Origin: Pelosinus sp.
GTDB lineage: Bacteria > Bacillota > Negativicutes > DSM-13327
Reading direction: 5' to 3'
Assembly (NCBI GenBank): GCA_029239675.1
Contig: JARBUM010000003.1
Coordinates: 1-64,000, forward strand
Length of the DNA stretch: 64,000 bases
Under the pieces are notes generated by a model. The model was given only the letters and a program-made list of their open reading frames with translations. It was not told the origin of the DNA and did no database searches. Every line of letters begins with the position of its first letter. The stretch's first letter is position 1. The translations under genes were made by a program, and so were the position numbers. This document shows positions 16,841 to 25,959 of the stretch, piece after piece.

Positions 16841-18184
16841 TTACAGCTCAATCTTTTCCAAATTAGGATTCTCACAGACAGAACGACCAATTTTAGCAAG
16901 ATTACACCATTGTTCATTTACTTTTACACGAACAATATCAGCGGTAAAATCATTATTCGTTTCATCGGAATTCTCCAGTAACGAAGAACCTACTCCATAA
17001 ATGTCCACAGGCACATCCATCTCTTCGAACTCTCTTATTTTTTTTGCATTAAATCCTCCTGTGACACAAATTTTAATTTGTTCACACCACTCTTTTGCAA
17101 TTGCAGTTTCCTCTTCATTTAGATCCCATTCCATGTATGCAGTGTCTATTGCTTCTCGCAGATTCCACACGAGTCTCGGTGACACTCCCATATCTTGCTG
17201 CTTATTTCCTGTAGGCACAATGGACTTGTCCCGCATATTTTTAGAAGTATCAGGACGCACCCCATATAGTTTATATTTTTCCGCTTCATCCAACTGGCCT
17301 GCCTTGTAATAAGCAAGATATTTAGTAAACATCTTAGTCATTACAGCCTTCGTCTCACCAACACAATCATTATGAAAATCAACTAATACAAGCCTAGAAA
17401 CCTCTTTTTCAAAAATCCTAGAATATTGCATCATGGTTTCAACAGTATCCCCTAGGAAACAGCATATCGTCGCATGAGCAATGGTGCCGCCACCTTCTCC
17501 ACCCCACCAGGTACCTTGCTCATCTGTACTTACATAACGAGAATTCTTCTTGCTATGTTTTTGATTATAAGCTTGAGTCGCTAAGGAATAGGCATATCCA
17601 TGTAAGGCTTGCATTTTATAGTGAGCAAATCGTGCAGGAAAAAATAAAATATCTTTAGAGCGACTGGCTACTAACGTATTATATACATTGGTCGCAATGC
17701 GAGTTGGTTCTGCAATAACTCCTAGTAGTACGGTTTCCATCTTTGCAAAATCACGATAACGACCACGAATTCTAAGAACGGGCTGAACACTCGATGGATC
17801 ACCATCATAATGGACAAAGGTGCCATCCTGTACAGCTTCGACCTCTAGAAGATGATACGTATTTACAAAGTGTTCCTCTTCATCAAAATATCCAGTACAC
17901 ATTTTTAAAATTGCTAAGGCTTCATCTACTCCTGCAACTAGGCTACATGGCCTTCTGCGAGTAAAAAATTGCATTTCAACTTCTACATCACCAACCTGCA
18001 CTGTCGAGCAATCCATATCTTTAATATCACTATTACCTGCAAAGGTATATCCTTCTTTGGCCAATGCTTCTAACAGGATCACATTATTGCTAAAATATTT
18101 ATCAGAATACCAACCTCTTCGAATTTTATCTGCCTCAATTTTAAAAATTTCTGCTGCTAATCTTTCGCCATTAAATATAGCCAT
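16841..18184 (-). CDS. Nicotinate phosphoribosyltransferase
   Basis: 447 residues. NAPRTase features are an N terminus reaching KYFSNNV, the central FFTRRRPCSL, and the FPARFAHYKMQALHGYA and TWWGGEGGGTIAHA segments. It converts nicotinate and PRPP to nicotinate mononucleotide in NAD salvage. ATG at 18184 has AAAGGGG 8 nt upstream, excluding the longer frame from 18205. It lies directly downstream of an NrtR-type Nudix regulator, matching a role in NAD metabolism. Confidence 0.9.
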   Translation of the reverse strand: MAIFNGERLAAEIFKIEADKIRRGWYSDKYFSNNVILLEALAKEGYTFAGNSDIKDMDCSTVQVGDVEVEMQFFTRRRPCSLVAGVDEALAILKMCTGYFDEEEHFVNTYHLLEVEAVQDGTFVHYDGDPSSVQPVLRIRGRYRDFAKMETVLLGVIAEPTRIATNVYNTLVASRSKDILFFPARFAHYKMQALHGYAYSLATQAYNQKHSKKNSRYVSTDEQGTWWGGEGGGTIAHATICCFLGDTVETMMQYSRIFEKEVSRLVLVDFHNDCVGETKAVMTKMFTKYLAYYKAGQLDEAEKYKLYGVRPDTSKNMRDKSIVPTGNKQQDMGVSPRLVWNLREAIDTAYMEWDLNEEETAIAKEWCEQIKICVTGGFNAKKIREFEEMDVPVDIYGVGSSLLENSDETNNDFTADIVRVKVNEQWCNLAKIGRSVCENPNLEKIEL

Positions 18185-18251
18185 TCTTTTTACCCCTTTC
18201 CACATTCAATAAAAGATCCTGAGTATCTATATTTACAGTTCATGAATATTT

Positions 18252-19154
18252 TTATTCTTCTTCATCCTTCCAGCGAGGATTAAATTGATAGAGTTTCGAA
18301 GGTCTAAAACGCTTCCCTTCTGATAATAATGCTGTTTTGGTAAGCATTCTTTTGACTTTCTTCCGAAAATAGGCATCAGCTAATTCCCGACGATATAAGA
18401 CTTCATATACTTTTTGTAATTCAGTAAGTGTAAATAACTCTGGCATCAAACTAAAAGCGATATCCGTATACATTACTTTATTTTTCATCCTATCAAGAGC
18501 ATATTGAATAACTTTCGCATGATCAAAAGCTAAACCATCTTTATTCTCAATATAAGTATTTTCTGTTTTTGAAATATGTCCTTCTACAGTAGTCTTGACT
18601 ACTACATGATCTTTTATCGTAATCTCTTCATTTTGAGCTACAATTTCAAAAGTTTCTTCAAGAATATAGCCATTTGCCGTTGGACGTTTATTTTTCCCAA
18701 TCACTTTGCTAAAGACATTAAACCACCGTACATCTTCCGCATCCTCACCGGATTTTACAATAAATTTTTTTCGATCTACCAAGGCCATATAAGATGTGCT
18801 GATTACTCTTCTTCGAAAATCAGGATATACTCGCCCCCATGTATAAAGTTGCTCCATATAGACATTTTCTAAATTCGTTTCTTCCTTTAACTCTCGTACA
18901 GCGGCTTCATCAATGCTTTCTTCGTAATTAACAAACCCTCCTGGCAGAGACCATTTCCCTTGTTGGGATTCATTTTCTGTTGCTAACAAGTCTCTTTTTT
19001 TCTTTACTAAAAGGACTTGTAGAACTTTATCAGGAAGTCGTCTAGGATCCTTATCCTCACCATCAATAGCACTGAAAATAACCATATCTACCGTATTTGA
19101 AGACTGTATCTGAACACTATCATCATTAAAAAAACCATTTTTAGATTCATTCAT
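18252..19154 (-). CDS. nrtR: NrtR-type Nudix regulator of NAD metabolism
   Basis: 300 residues. An N-terminal Nudix domain (about 20-175) with PGGFVNYEESIDEAAVREL, and a C-terminal winged-helix domain (about 225-300) with FTLTELQKVYEVLYRREL and the RPSKLYQFNPRW ending. This pairing defines NrtR, an ADP-ribose-responsive repressor of NAD genes. The Nudix box departs from consensus at its penultimate position (EETNL where EEXGU is expected). It is upstream of the NAPRTase gene, and its own promoter carries a tandem operator-like repeat. Confidence 0.88.
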   Translation of the reverse strand: MNESKNGFFNDDSVQIQSSNTVDMVIFSAIDGEDKDPRRLPDKVLQVLLVKKKRDLLATENESQQGKWSLPGGFVNYEESIDEAAVRELKEETNLENVYMEQLYTWGRVYPDFRRRVISTSYMALVDRKKFIVKSGEDAEDVRWFNVFSKVIGKNKRPTANGYILEETFEIVAQNEEITIKDHVVVKTTVEGHISKTENTYIENKDGLAFDHAKVIQYALDRMKNKVMYTDIAFSLMPELFTLTELQKVYEVLYRRELADAYFRKKVKRMLTKTALLSEGKRFRPSKLYQFNPRWKDEEE

Positions 19155-19227
19155 ATTGCTAACCTCCCGCTAATCATCAGGCATATGAAAAACAAAGTAA
19201 TTCGCGGTTTTCATCTAGGTTTATTTT

Positions 19228-19250
19228 GATATTATCTTTTTGATATTATC
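19228..19250 (-). promoter_or_regulatory. Candidate NrtR operator
   Basis: Two copies of the near-palindrome GATAATATC (minus strand), 14 nt apart centre to centre, lie immediately downstream of the -10 box, covering the expected transcription start. Binding there would block transcription of nrtR and the NAPRTase gene. Confidence 0.5.
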
Positions 19251-19261
19251 TTATTAGTGTT

Positions 19262-19290
19262 ATTATACATGTCCTTTATTCCCTTGGCAA
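19262..19290 (-). promoter_or_regulatory. nrtR-NAPRTase promoter
   Basis: -35 TTGCCA (19285-19290), 17-nt spacer and consensus -10 TATAAT (19262-19267) on the minus strand. Confidence 0.75.
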
Positions 19291-19360
19291 TATTTTCAGA
19301 AAACTTTCTTGATTCAGTTACTAGCCATCTCTAATCCATTATCAATATATGGATATAACC

Positions 19361-19392
19361 AAAAACCCGACCACTGAACTGGCCGGGTTTTT
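19361..19392 (-). terminator. leuS terminator
   Basis: AAAAACCCGACCA (19361-19373) pairs with TGGCCGGGTTTTT (19380-19392), one mismatch, 6-nt loop; the minus strand continues into TTTTTGG. Confidence 0.88.
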
Positions 19393-19417
19393 AGCTATAT
19401 TAACTATCAGGTCTTCT

Positions 19418-21898
19418 TTATCGTACTACAATATTAACTAGTTTTCCTGCTACTGCAATTACCTTTACTACTGTTTTTCCTGCTATAAGTGTCTGCACTT
19501 TTTCTTGATCTAAGACTTTTTCTTCCAACTCTTTCGCAGTTAGCATGGCAGAGACAACGATCTTTTCTCGTACTTTTCCATTAATTTGTACAACAATCTC
19601 TACTTCTTCTAATTGAATGGCATTCTCATCAAATATAGGCCATTCTTGTTTATGCACACTGCCTTGTCCAATGGTTTCGCTCCACAATTCTTCCGTAATA
19701 TGCGGTGCAAAGGGGGCTAATAAGCATAATAAACCAGAAACGGTTTCTCGCACTAATCCCGGGTTTAAGGATGTATTTTGATCCTTTATCGTATACATAG
19801 CATTTACCAATTCCATGATGGAGCTAATGGCAGTATTAAAATTAAAACGATCACCAATATCTTCGGTAACTTTCTTAATTGTTGTATGCAATGCACGTCT
19901 AAGATTACGTTCATCCTTGTTAAGAGTATCGCTGTCATACTGAGACTCTTCTCCTGCCATAAAAGCAGCATAATGATCAACAATTCTCCATAGACGCCCT
20001 AAAAAGCGATAGGAACCTTCTACTGCCTGATCATTCCATTCCAAATCACGTTCTGGCGGTGCAGCAAACAAAATAAATAACCGCGCTGTATCAGCACCAT
20101 ATTTGGCAATAATTTCCTCAGGAGAAACTACATTGCCCTTGGATTTTGACATTTTAGAGCCGTCTTTAATAACCATTCCTTGGGTAAGCAGATTTTTAAA
20201 TGGCTCATTCACATTTACTAAACCAGCGTCTTTAAGCACCTTTGTGAAAAATCTGGAATATAGAAGATGTAATATAGCATGTTCAATGCCGCCAATATAT
20301 TGATCTACCGGTGCCCAATAGTCAGCTTTTGATGTATCAAAAGGAGCTGTTGTGTTCTTAGGATCAGCATAACGCATATAATACCAGGAAGAACAAATGA
20401 AAGTATCCATGGTATCTGTCTCACGTTTAGCTGGGCCACCACATTTAGGACAGGTACAATTTACAAACTCTTCTACCTTAGCCAAAGGGGAAACTGATCC
20501 TGCACTAAAATTAACATTTTCCGGCAATAAAACAGGTAATTGATCCTTAGGAACAGGAACAGTACCGCAATCAGCACAATTAATAAGAGGGATCGGTGCA
20601 CCCCAGTAACGCTGACGAGAAACTAACCAATCACGTAGACGGTAATTGACATGACGTTTACCATATCCTTGTTCTTCTAACCATTTTGCAATTGCTACTT
20701 TACCTGCTCCATTCTTCATACCACTAAACTCACCAGAATTAACCATAACACCATCGCCATCATATGCGCCCGTCATAGTTTCAATTGCAAGTTCTTGACC
20801 TTCTGGTTGTACCACTACTTTCTTTGCTAAATTATATTTATTAGCAAACTGCCAGTCTCGTTCATCATGTGCTGGCACCCCCATTACAGCTCCAGTACCA
20901 TATTCCACTAGCACATAATTAGCTACCCATATTGGTACTTCTTGACCAGTAAAAGGATTTATAGCATAAGCTCCGGTGAACATACCTTCTTTTTCAAATT
21001 CGCTGGAAGTACGGCTAATCTCGCTCATATTCCGCACACGATCGATAAATTGACGAATCTCTTGTTCATTGTCTTTACCTGCAATGAGTTTTTCTACCAG
21101 TTTATGTTCAGGTGCTAGTACCACATAGCTCACGCCAAAAACCGTATCATGACGTGTTGTATACACAGCAATTTTTTCCTCAGAATTAGCTACAGTAAAG
21201 CTAAACTCCGCCCCTTCACTACGGCCAATCCAATTCTCCTGCATGGTTTTAACTCGTTCAGGCCAACCTTTCAACTCACTAAGATCATTTAAAAGTCGAT
21301 CCGCATACTCTGTAATTTTAAAGAACCACTGTTCCAATTCCTTTTTAACTACGACAGAGTCGCAACGCCAGCAAGTACCATCAATTACTTGTTCATTCGC
21401 CAGTACTGTATTACATTCATTACACCAATTTACCGCAGCTTTTTTCTTATATGCAAGTCCACGTTCAACGAATAATAAGAATAACCATTGAGTCCAGCGA
21501 TAATAATCGGGATGACATGTGGCTAATTCTCGATCCCAATCATAAGATAAGCCCAATTCTTGCTGTTGCCGACGCATATTCTCAATATTTTCCCATGTCC
21601 ACTCTGCAGGGTGGACACCATGCTTAATAGCTGCATTTTCTGCAGGCATACCAAATGAATCCCATCCCATAGGATGAAGTACATTGTATCCTTGCATACT
21701 TTTAAATCTTGCAATTACATCACCGATGGAATAATTGCGAACATGACCCATATGTAAATTGCCAGAAGGATACGGAAACATTTCTAAAACATAATACTCT
21801 GGGCGCTGACGATTGAGTTCAGCCTTAAATGTATTATGCTCAGCCCAATTTTTTTGCCATTTGGATTCAATTTCTTTAGGATTATATCTCTCGTTCAT
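19418..21898 (-). CDS. leuS: Leucyl-tRNA synthetase
   Basis: 826 residues, the usual bacterial length. Class I motifs are [12 protein letters not shown] (HIGH box, near residue 49) and [10 protein letters not shown] (KMSKS box). The CP1 editing domain contains [19 protein letters not shown], close to the conserved threonine-rich editing site, and a zinc-like [19 protein letters not shown] region is present. It charges tRNA-Leu in the cytoplasm. Expression is controlled by the leucyl T-box directly upstream. Confidence 0.97.
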   Translation of the reverse strand: MNERYNPKEIESKWQKNWAEHNTFKAELNRQRPEYYVLEMFPYPSGNLHMGHVRNYSIGDVIARFKSMQGYNVLHPMGWDSFGMPAENAAIKHGVHPAEWTWENIENMRRQQQELGLSYDWDRELATCHPDYYRWTQWLFLLFVERGLAYKKKAAVNWCNECNTVLANEQVIDGTCWRCDSVVVKKELEQWFFKITEYADRLLNDLSELKGWPERVKTMQENWIGRSEGAEFSFTVANSEEKIAVYTTRHDTVFGVSYVVLAPEHKLVEKLIAGKDNEQEIRQFIDRVRNMSEISRTSSEFEKEGMFTGAYAINPFTGQEVPIWVANYVLVEYGTGAVMGVPAHDERDWQFANKYNLAKKVVVQPEGQELAIETMTGAYDGDGVMVNSGEFSGMKNGAGKVAIAKWLEEQGYGKRHVNYRLRDWLVSRQRYWGAPIPLINCADCGTVPVPKDQLPVLLPENVNFSAGSVSPLAKVEEFVNCTCPKCGGPAKRETDTMDTFICSSWYYMRYADPKNTTAPFDTSKADYWAPVDQYIGGIEHAILHLLYSRFFTKVLKDAGLVNVNEPFKNLLTQGMVIKDGSKMSKSKGNVVSPEEIIAKYGADTARLFILFAAPPERDLEWNDQAVEGSYRFLGRLWRIVDHYAAFMAGEESQYDSDTLNKDERNLRRALHTTIKKVTEDIGDRFNFNTAISSIMELVNAMYTIKDQNTSLNPGLVRETVSGLLCLLAPFAPHITEELWSETIGQGSVHKQEWPIFDENAIQLEEVEIVVQINGKVREKIVVSAMLTAKELEEKVLDQEKVQTLIAGKTVVKVIAVAGKLVNIVVR

Positions 21899-21919
21899 CT
21901 AAAATCCCCCTATTTATAA

Positions 21920-22160
21920 AAAATAAAAAACCGTCCCATGGCTTGTTAGCCAGGGACGAGTTATACACACCCGCGATACCACCCTGATTGATAGCAACTG
22001 CCATCCTCTCCATGATTTTATAACGCTAATCAAGCGTCAGCCACTACTAATTTATGACTGCTCCTCCACAGTGAGTTCAACACATTTGAGGATTGGCTCG
22101 CATCATCCGCCAACTTTCTGCACCACAAATAAAGCCTACTACTCTGTCTCTTAGGACTTG
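21920..22160 (-). promoter_or_regulatory. Leucyl T-box riboswitch
   Basis: The leader reads stem I with CAGAAAGTTGG and a GAACTCA specifier loop whose CTC codon (22073-22075) designates leucine. The T-box sequence is GGTGGTATCGCGGG (21970-21983) and the terminator is CGTCCC-TGGC / GCCA-GGGACG (21932-21958) with a T run before leuS. Uncharged tRNA-Leu would stabilise the antiterminator. Confidence 0.95.
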
Positions 22161-22166
22161 AATAAT

Positions 22167-22195
22167 ATTATATCCCACCCTATCTTGAAAGTCAA
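22167..22195 (-). promoter_or_regulatory. leuS promoter
   Basis: -35 TTGACT (22190-22195), 17-nt spacer, -10 TATAAT (22167-22172) on the minus strand, placed just ahead of the T-box. Confidence 0.85.
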
Positions 22196-22280
22196 ATTAG
22201 CACTATTCTGTTTATTTTTTTAGTACAGAGTTCTACATTTGGGAAAAACTGCATACATTTTTTCTTGGGAGGTGTATTTT

Positions 22281-22673
22281 ATGTATAAATTAATCATTGG
22301 CAATATCAGAATTACGGTATCCGATGATAGTATTAATCATGATCAAGCTGCAACCGCTGCTAGACAGTCCATTTCCGCAGCCCAAGCTCAAGGCAAAGTC
22401 CTATCTCATATTGAAATTAGCAAGGGGGAAATGGGTCTTGAAGTAACCCCTACAGAGAAAATAGGTCACAGAACATTACGTAAGACTATTAAACAAAGTC
22501 TCTTAGATGGCATGCATATAGCCATCCAAGAGAAATTATACCCTACAGGTACTTTTAGCAATAAAGACCTCTGGTATGATGGTGATACGGGTCAAGAATG
22601 GGGCGGTGAAGCCGTGCAAGTTGCCCGGGAGGAAATAGTAGAGGCATTTGAAAAGTGGATGAAAACAGTTTGA
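22281..22673 (+). CDS. Hypothetical protein
   Basis: 130 residues, no membrane segment and no signal peptide. It looks like an alpha/beta cytoplasmic protein with a C-terminal segment WYDGDTGQEWGGEAVQVAREE. ATG at 22281 is chosen because TTGGGAGGTG precedes it; a longer frame from 22239 has no ribosome site. It stands alone on the plus strand between leuS and the DUF1858 gene. I do not recognise the family. Confidence 0.65.
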   Translation: MYKLIIGNIRITVSDDSINHDQAATAARQSISAAQAQGKVLSHIEISKGEMGLEVTPTEKIGHRTLRKTIKQSLLDGMHIAIQEKLYPTGTFSNKDLWYDGDTGQEWGGEAVQVAREEIVEAFEKWMKTV

Positions 22674-22711
22674 CACTCCTCATGCATGAATACAGAAGAT
22701 TCTTATTAGCT

Positions 22712-22760
22712 AAGAAAGTATTACGTTTCTTTTGGCTCTCAGCTTAAGCGACTATTCAGG
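22712..22760 (+). repeat. Dispersed repeat family A, diverged copy
   Basis: Contains AGAAAGTAT-TACG-TTTCTTTTGG and downstream TTAAGCGACTA, similar to the copies at 46944-47026 and 63697-63784 (AGAAAGTATAT-TGCTTTCT followed by TAAGAACGACTA). It is intergenic. Confidence 0.4.
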
Positions 22761-22861
22761 TTTATAACTAGGTTAGAACTAATGGCGAAGAGTTAATCAA
22801 ATGAGCCTGATGTGATCTAAAATCAACAACATTCACCTAGAAATTATGATACTATAAAAAA

Positions 22862-22901
22862 AGAGGTTCTGGAAACGATGTTTACCGTTTTCAGAACCTC
22901 T
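22862..22901 (-). terminator. Terminator of the DUF1858 gene
   Basis: A 16-bp stem with one G-T pair (22862-22877 with 22886-22901), 8-nt loop and seven T residues on the minus strand, 12 nt after the stop codon. Confidence 0.9.
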
Positions 22902-22913
22902 AGTCACATTGGC

Positions 22914-23105
22914 TCATATAACTTTATTGAGATCAGCGATTAATGCATTAATATCGATACCATGAGCTGCTGCTCCTTGCTCAATATTTTCAAATCTTGC
23001 AGAAGCGCAACCAAAGCATCCCATGCCATAATTACGAAACACTGCTACAGTGCCCGGGTATTGTTCAACCACTTCAATAATACTTTGCTCTTTGGTTATT
23101 GCCAT
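22914..23105 (-). CDS. DUF1858 domain protein
   Basis: 63 residues forming a single DUF1858 domain: IIEVVEQYPGTVAVFRNYGMGCFGCASA. The CFGC cysteines are conserved in this family, which occurs alone or fused to hybrid-cluster and redox proteins. Its role is unknown, probably redox- or metal-related. GGAGG precedes the ATG. Confidence 0.88.
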   Translation of the reverse strand: MAITKEQSIIEVVEQYPGTVAVFRNYGMGCFGCASARFENIEQGAAAHGIDINALIADLNKVI

Positions 23106-23180
23106 AATAACACCTCCATTCTTAAATGTGTAAGACTTAATATGTTTTTATTTATTTATCAAAATACTTTTTTATAGGAT

Positions 23181-23717
23181 TTAATTTTTCATTGAATCTT
23201 TATCTTGATTTGACGCAAGCAGTTCCTGCGCTAAGGTACTGACTAAAGGATTAGAATGCCCCGAGGCCTTCTTCAAACACTCCACAAATTTAGGAAAAAT
23301 CCATTCCTTCTGCCTAGCCAGTTTATAAAGAGACTCCATGGAGTTTTTGATACAGTCCTCATTTTCTTCCGCATCAATCCATTTACTTAGCAATACAACA
23401 GCTTGCTTCATTTCCCATTCATCCCACATTACGCGCCCATAGAGTACCGCAACATGCTGACGTACTTCAGGCTGTTCTATCGTCGAGAATTCAGTAAGCA
23501 AAACCCTTTTATAGGGTGTTAAAAATAAAGGCCTGACACGCGTAACCTTTTCTACCATAGATGCTGCTTGCATCTTAATACAAGGTTCTTCGTGTAACAC
23601 TCCTCGCATAATTTCATCCAATATAAGAGGATCACTAGCTCCGATCTCCAATAATCTTTCTAGAAGGTTGCGCGATTCTTCACTATCCTCAGATAATATT
23701 TCCCATGGTATTAACAA
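23181..23717 (-). CDS. Hypothetical helical (HEAT-like) protein
   Basis: 178 residues, almost all predicted helix by eye, with repeating segments such as LLERLLEIGASDPLILDEIM, QHVAVLYGRVMWDEWEM and ESLYKLARQKEWIFPKFVECL. This resembles HEAT/ARM-like repeats used as binding scaffolds. The start is TTG at 23717 with AAGGAGG 9 nt upstream. No partner is evident. Confidence 0.6.
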   Translation of the reverse strand: MLIPWEILSEDSEESRNLLERLLEIGASDPLILDEIMRGVLHEEPCIKMQAASMVEKVTRVRPLFLTPYKRVLLTEFSTIEQPEVRQHVAVLYGRVMWDEWEMKQAVVLLSKWIDAEENEDCIKNSMESLYKLARQKEWIFPKFVECLKKASGHSNPLVSTLAQELLASNQDKDSMKN

Positions 23718-23857
23718 AACCCATTTCCTCCTTACAAGTGGCTTTCCGCTTCTTTAAAATAGCGCCTATATAATATTTTGCACAAGCTAAGGCTTTAATT
23801 AGTATTACATATATTTGAATGGATATAACCTATTATGCCACAGCAAGGACTTAATTT

Positions 23858-24718
23858 TTAGGGCTTTTTAGAAATCTCTACTAATTCCAAACCGACATTA
23901 CGAATATCTTCAATCATAGAAGCCATTTCTTGTATGCTGGAAGCTTGCTGTTGAGCGACTTCATTATTTTCTTCACTCACTTTTATTACCACATCAATGG
24001 ATGATCGAAGATTTCTTAATATGTCATTAATTGAAGCTGTCGACTTTTTACTTTCATCGGATAATTTGCGTACTTCTTCTGCAACAACAGCAAAGCCTCG
24101 TCCATATTCCCCTGCTCTTGCAGCCTCTATAGCAGCATTTAGTCCTAACAAATTTGTTTGATTTGCTACTTGCTGGATAAATTGCAGAATATCATAAGTA
24201 TCTTTAATACTTTTGTTCACGTCACCTGTTACGGCCGTAGCCTGTTGGCTGGAGCTAGCAAGTCGCTGGGAAGCCATTAACAATTGCTGAATCGTTGTGG
24301 ATGCCTTTTCTAAAGAAGATGCAACATCAATAGAGCATTTTTGTAAGTTCATTTTATTCTCTTTATCACGCAAACGGGATATAACTAACTCTGACGCTAT
24401 ATTGGCCAGCATTTGGCTTTGCTCTGGATCACCAGCAATACCAAAAGTTCCAATTTTCTCTTGACCATCTTTAATGGCTAAATTAGTTCCGGCCTTTACT
24501 TTTCCTCCCAATCTTTCAACATCAGCATTTGTAATCATTGAACAATCCGTATTTGTAGTTAAGATTTGCTTGGAACCCTGGTGGACAACTCCTAATCTTG
24601 TTTTTGCGGAATCTGCAATTATAGTCCCACTTTCGTCACAAACAATAGCATGATGACCCGATCGAGAATAAATGAAATTTACAATATCCTCAGCAGTTGC
24701 TAAATCAACTTTCAGCAC
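23858..24718 (-). CDS. Soluble chemoreceptor-like protein with diacid-sensing domain
   Basis: 286 residues and no membrane segment. Residues 1-120 resemble the sugar-diacid recognition domain of CdaR ([31 protein letters not shown]). Residues 150-286 are a short methyl-accepting signalling domain with the conserved hairpin tip [22 protein letters not shown]. It would sense a cytoplasmic small molecule and signal to CheA. GTG at 24718 is preferred because AAGGAG lies 8 nt upstream. The sensor kinase at 54933 carries a related N-terminal domain. Confidence 0.82.
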   Translation of the reverse strand: MLKVDLATAEDIVNFIYSRSGHHAIVCDESGTIIADSAKTRLGVVHQGSKQILTTNTDCSMITNADVERLGGKVKAGTNLAIKDGQEKIGTFGIAGDPEQSQMLANIASELVISRLRDKENKMNLQKCSIDVASSLEKASTTIQQLLMASQRLASSSQQATAVTGDVNKSIKDTYDILQFIQQVANQTNLLGLNAAIEAARAGEYGRGFAVVAEEVRKLSDESKKSTASINDILRNLRSSIDVVIKVSEENNEVAQQQASSIQEMASMIEDIRNVGLELVEISKKP

Positions 24719-25118
24719 AATTCTCACTCCTTATTTTTAATATATCGCATTCAACATCTAGCCATGTATCTTTACAATCTTCTGACTGTAAATGTAGAGT
24801 TTTCCTTTACAAAATCTTAATTAACATTTTTAATACTTCTAATAATGATGTAGAATAATGAAATACGAAGTTCAAATGAATAGCATCAAGGACCAATATA
24901 GTCATTTCTTGTAATATTCGCAAATACGATAAAAGTATCCTGCATATAATCATCCCATAATCTATATTTTTTTTAATTTAAAGCAACGACTATAATCGCT
25001 AAATAAGGTAGATATCTTGCTAGTTTGTAGTAAGAAACGTTAAAACTCGCGTATACAATATGAAGATAAACAGGTATACTAGGTCATATTGATAAAAATA
25101 TAGTAGGAGATTATACTG
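24719..25118. other. 400-bp intergenic region between divergent genes
   Basis: A/T-rich. I see no reading frame, repeat or strong hairpin. Promoters for both flanking genes must lie here; TATACAAT-like sequences occur near 25054 and 25075 on the plus strand, without a convincing -35. Confidence 0.35.
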
Positions 25119-25571
25119 ATGCTATTTCGCAAGAAAAAGATATATGAAGATGTTTATAAGTGGAATCGTCATAATAATGGTACATGCTTTTATTGTTATG
25201 AGGATAAACCCGTAGCAGTGGCTTTCGTTGGGAAGAAAGGTATCTGCCTAGAATGCTTGAATCATTTTAAAGTGGGACATGCTGGCACAGATCGGCACGT
25301 TATCGCTCATCTTACAAAAGGTATTCGTACTCACGAAGAAGCCGTTACATGGTTAAAGAAACATGGTGTAAAGTTAGCACCTAACGGTTATAAAAATAAT
25401 GTCCATTATTATATGGCGATTAATAATCCAGGAACCTTTGACCACTATCATAAGATTATTTATGGTAATGCTGATCTTACTACCGTAAGCAGTGATACAG
25501 CTAAGAGAGTATTGGACAGCTATAATGATATTGAGATATATAACGATGGTACTATTCGTATTATTTATTAA
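25119..25571 (+). CDS. Hypothetical protein with zinc-ribbon-like cysteines
   Basis: 150 residues. Two CxxC pairs near the N terminus (CFYC at about 23-26 and CLEC at about 43-46) suggest a zinc ribbon. They are followed by a His-rich segment (HAGTDRHVIAHL) and a C-terminal alpha/beta region. No known family recognised. AGGAG precedes the ATG. It is followed 35 nt downstream by another small hypothetical gene and probably co-transcribed with it. Confidence 0.65.
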   Translation: MLFRKKKIYEDVYKWNRHNNGTCFYCYEDKPVAVAFVGKKGICLECLNHFKVGHAGTDRHVIAHLTKGIRTHEEAVTWLKKHGVKLAPNGYKNNVHYYMAINNPGTFDHYHKIIYGNADLTTVSSDTAKRVLDSYNDIEIYNDGTIRIIY

Positions 25572-25606
25572 TACGTCTAACCACGATTCGAGAGGAGAAA
25601 ATACTT

Positions 25607-25903
25607 ATGGAAAATAGCCAAGACAAAAAAATAGATCCTATTAATTTATGCGAGTCATCTCTCATTGAAGAGATGAAGCTAGCAGTGGATGCAGAAATGC
25701 TACCTACGCAATTTACAGTTTTCGATGTAAAAAAATGGATGACAGAGGATCATATTACTAAACGAGATGGTACGCCATATCAGGAAATATCTACTGAATT
25801 ACTAGCTAATTACTCACAGCATACCCCTGTAACGAAAAAAAGAAAACAAAAAGTATTATATGCCAGCCCCAATTTTCGCGTTTTTTCATTTAATCCTTTT
25901 TAA
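25607..25903 (+). CDS. Hypothetical protein
   Basis: 98 residues, hydrophilic, with no recognised domain. The central segment FTVFDVKKWMTEDHITKRDGTPY may be a small helical DNA- or protein-binding region, but that is a guess. GAGAGGAG precedes the ATG. It is the second gene of a two-gene plus-strand unit that ends at a strong terminator. Confidence 0.6.
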   Translation: MENSQDKKIDPINLCESSLIEEMKLAVDAEMLPTQFTVFDVKKWMTEDHITKRDGTPYQEISTELLANYSQHTPVTKKRKQKVLYASPNFRVFSFNPF

Positions 25904-25909
25904 TCCATA

Positions 25910-25947
25910 AAACAAACTGACTGCCAATTACGGCAGTCAGTTTGTTT
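25910..25947. terminator. Bidirectional terminator, hypothetical gene / mglC
   Basis: 16-bp perfect stem (25910-25925 with 25932-25947), 6-nt loop, A-run and T-run on the two sides; lies between convergent genes. Confidence 0.92.
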
Positions 25948-25959
25948 ATTATCATATCA

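Noticed and set aside
19405-19420. Third copy of repeat family B near the leuS stop (AGGTCTTCTTTATCG)
   Set aside because: Only the TCTTCTTTA stretch matches, which is low complexity and partly the leuS 3' end.
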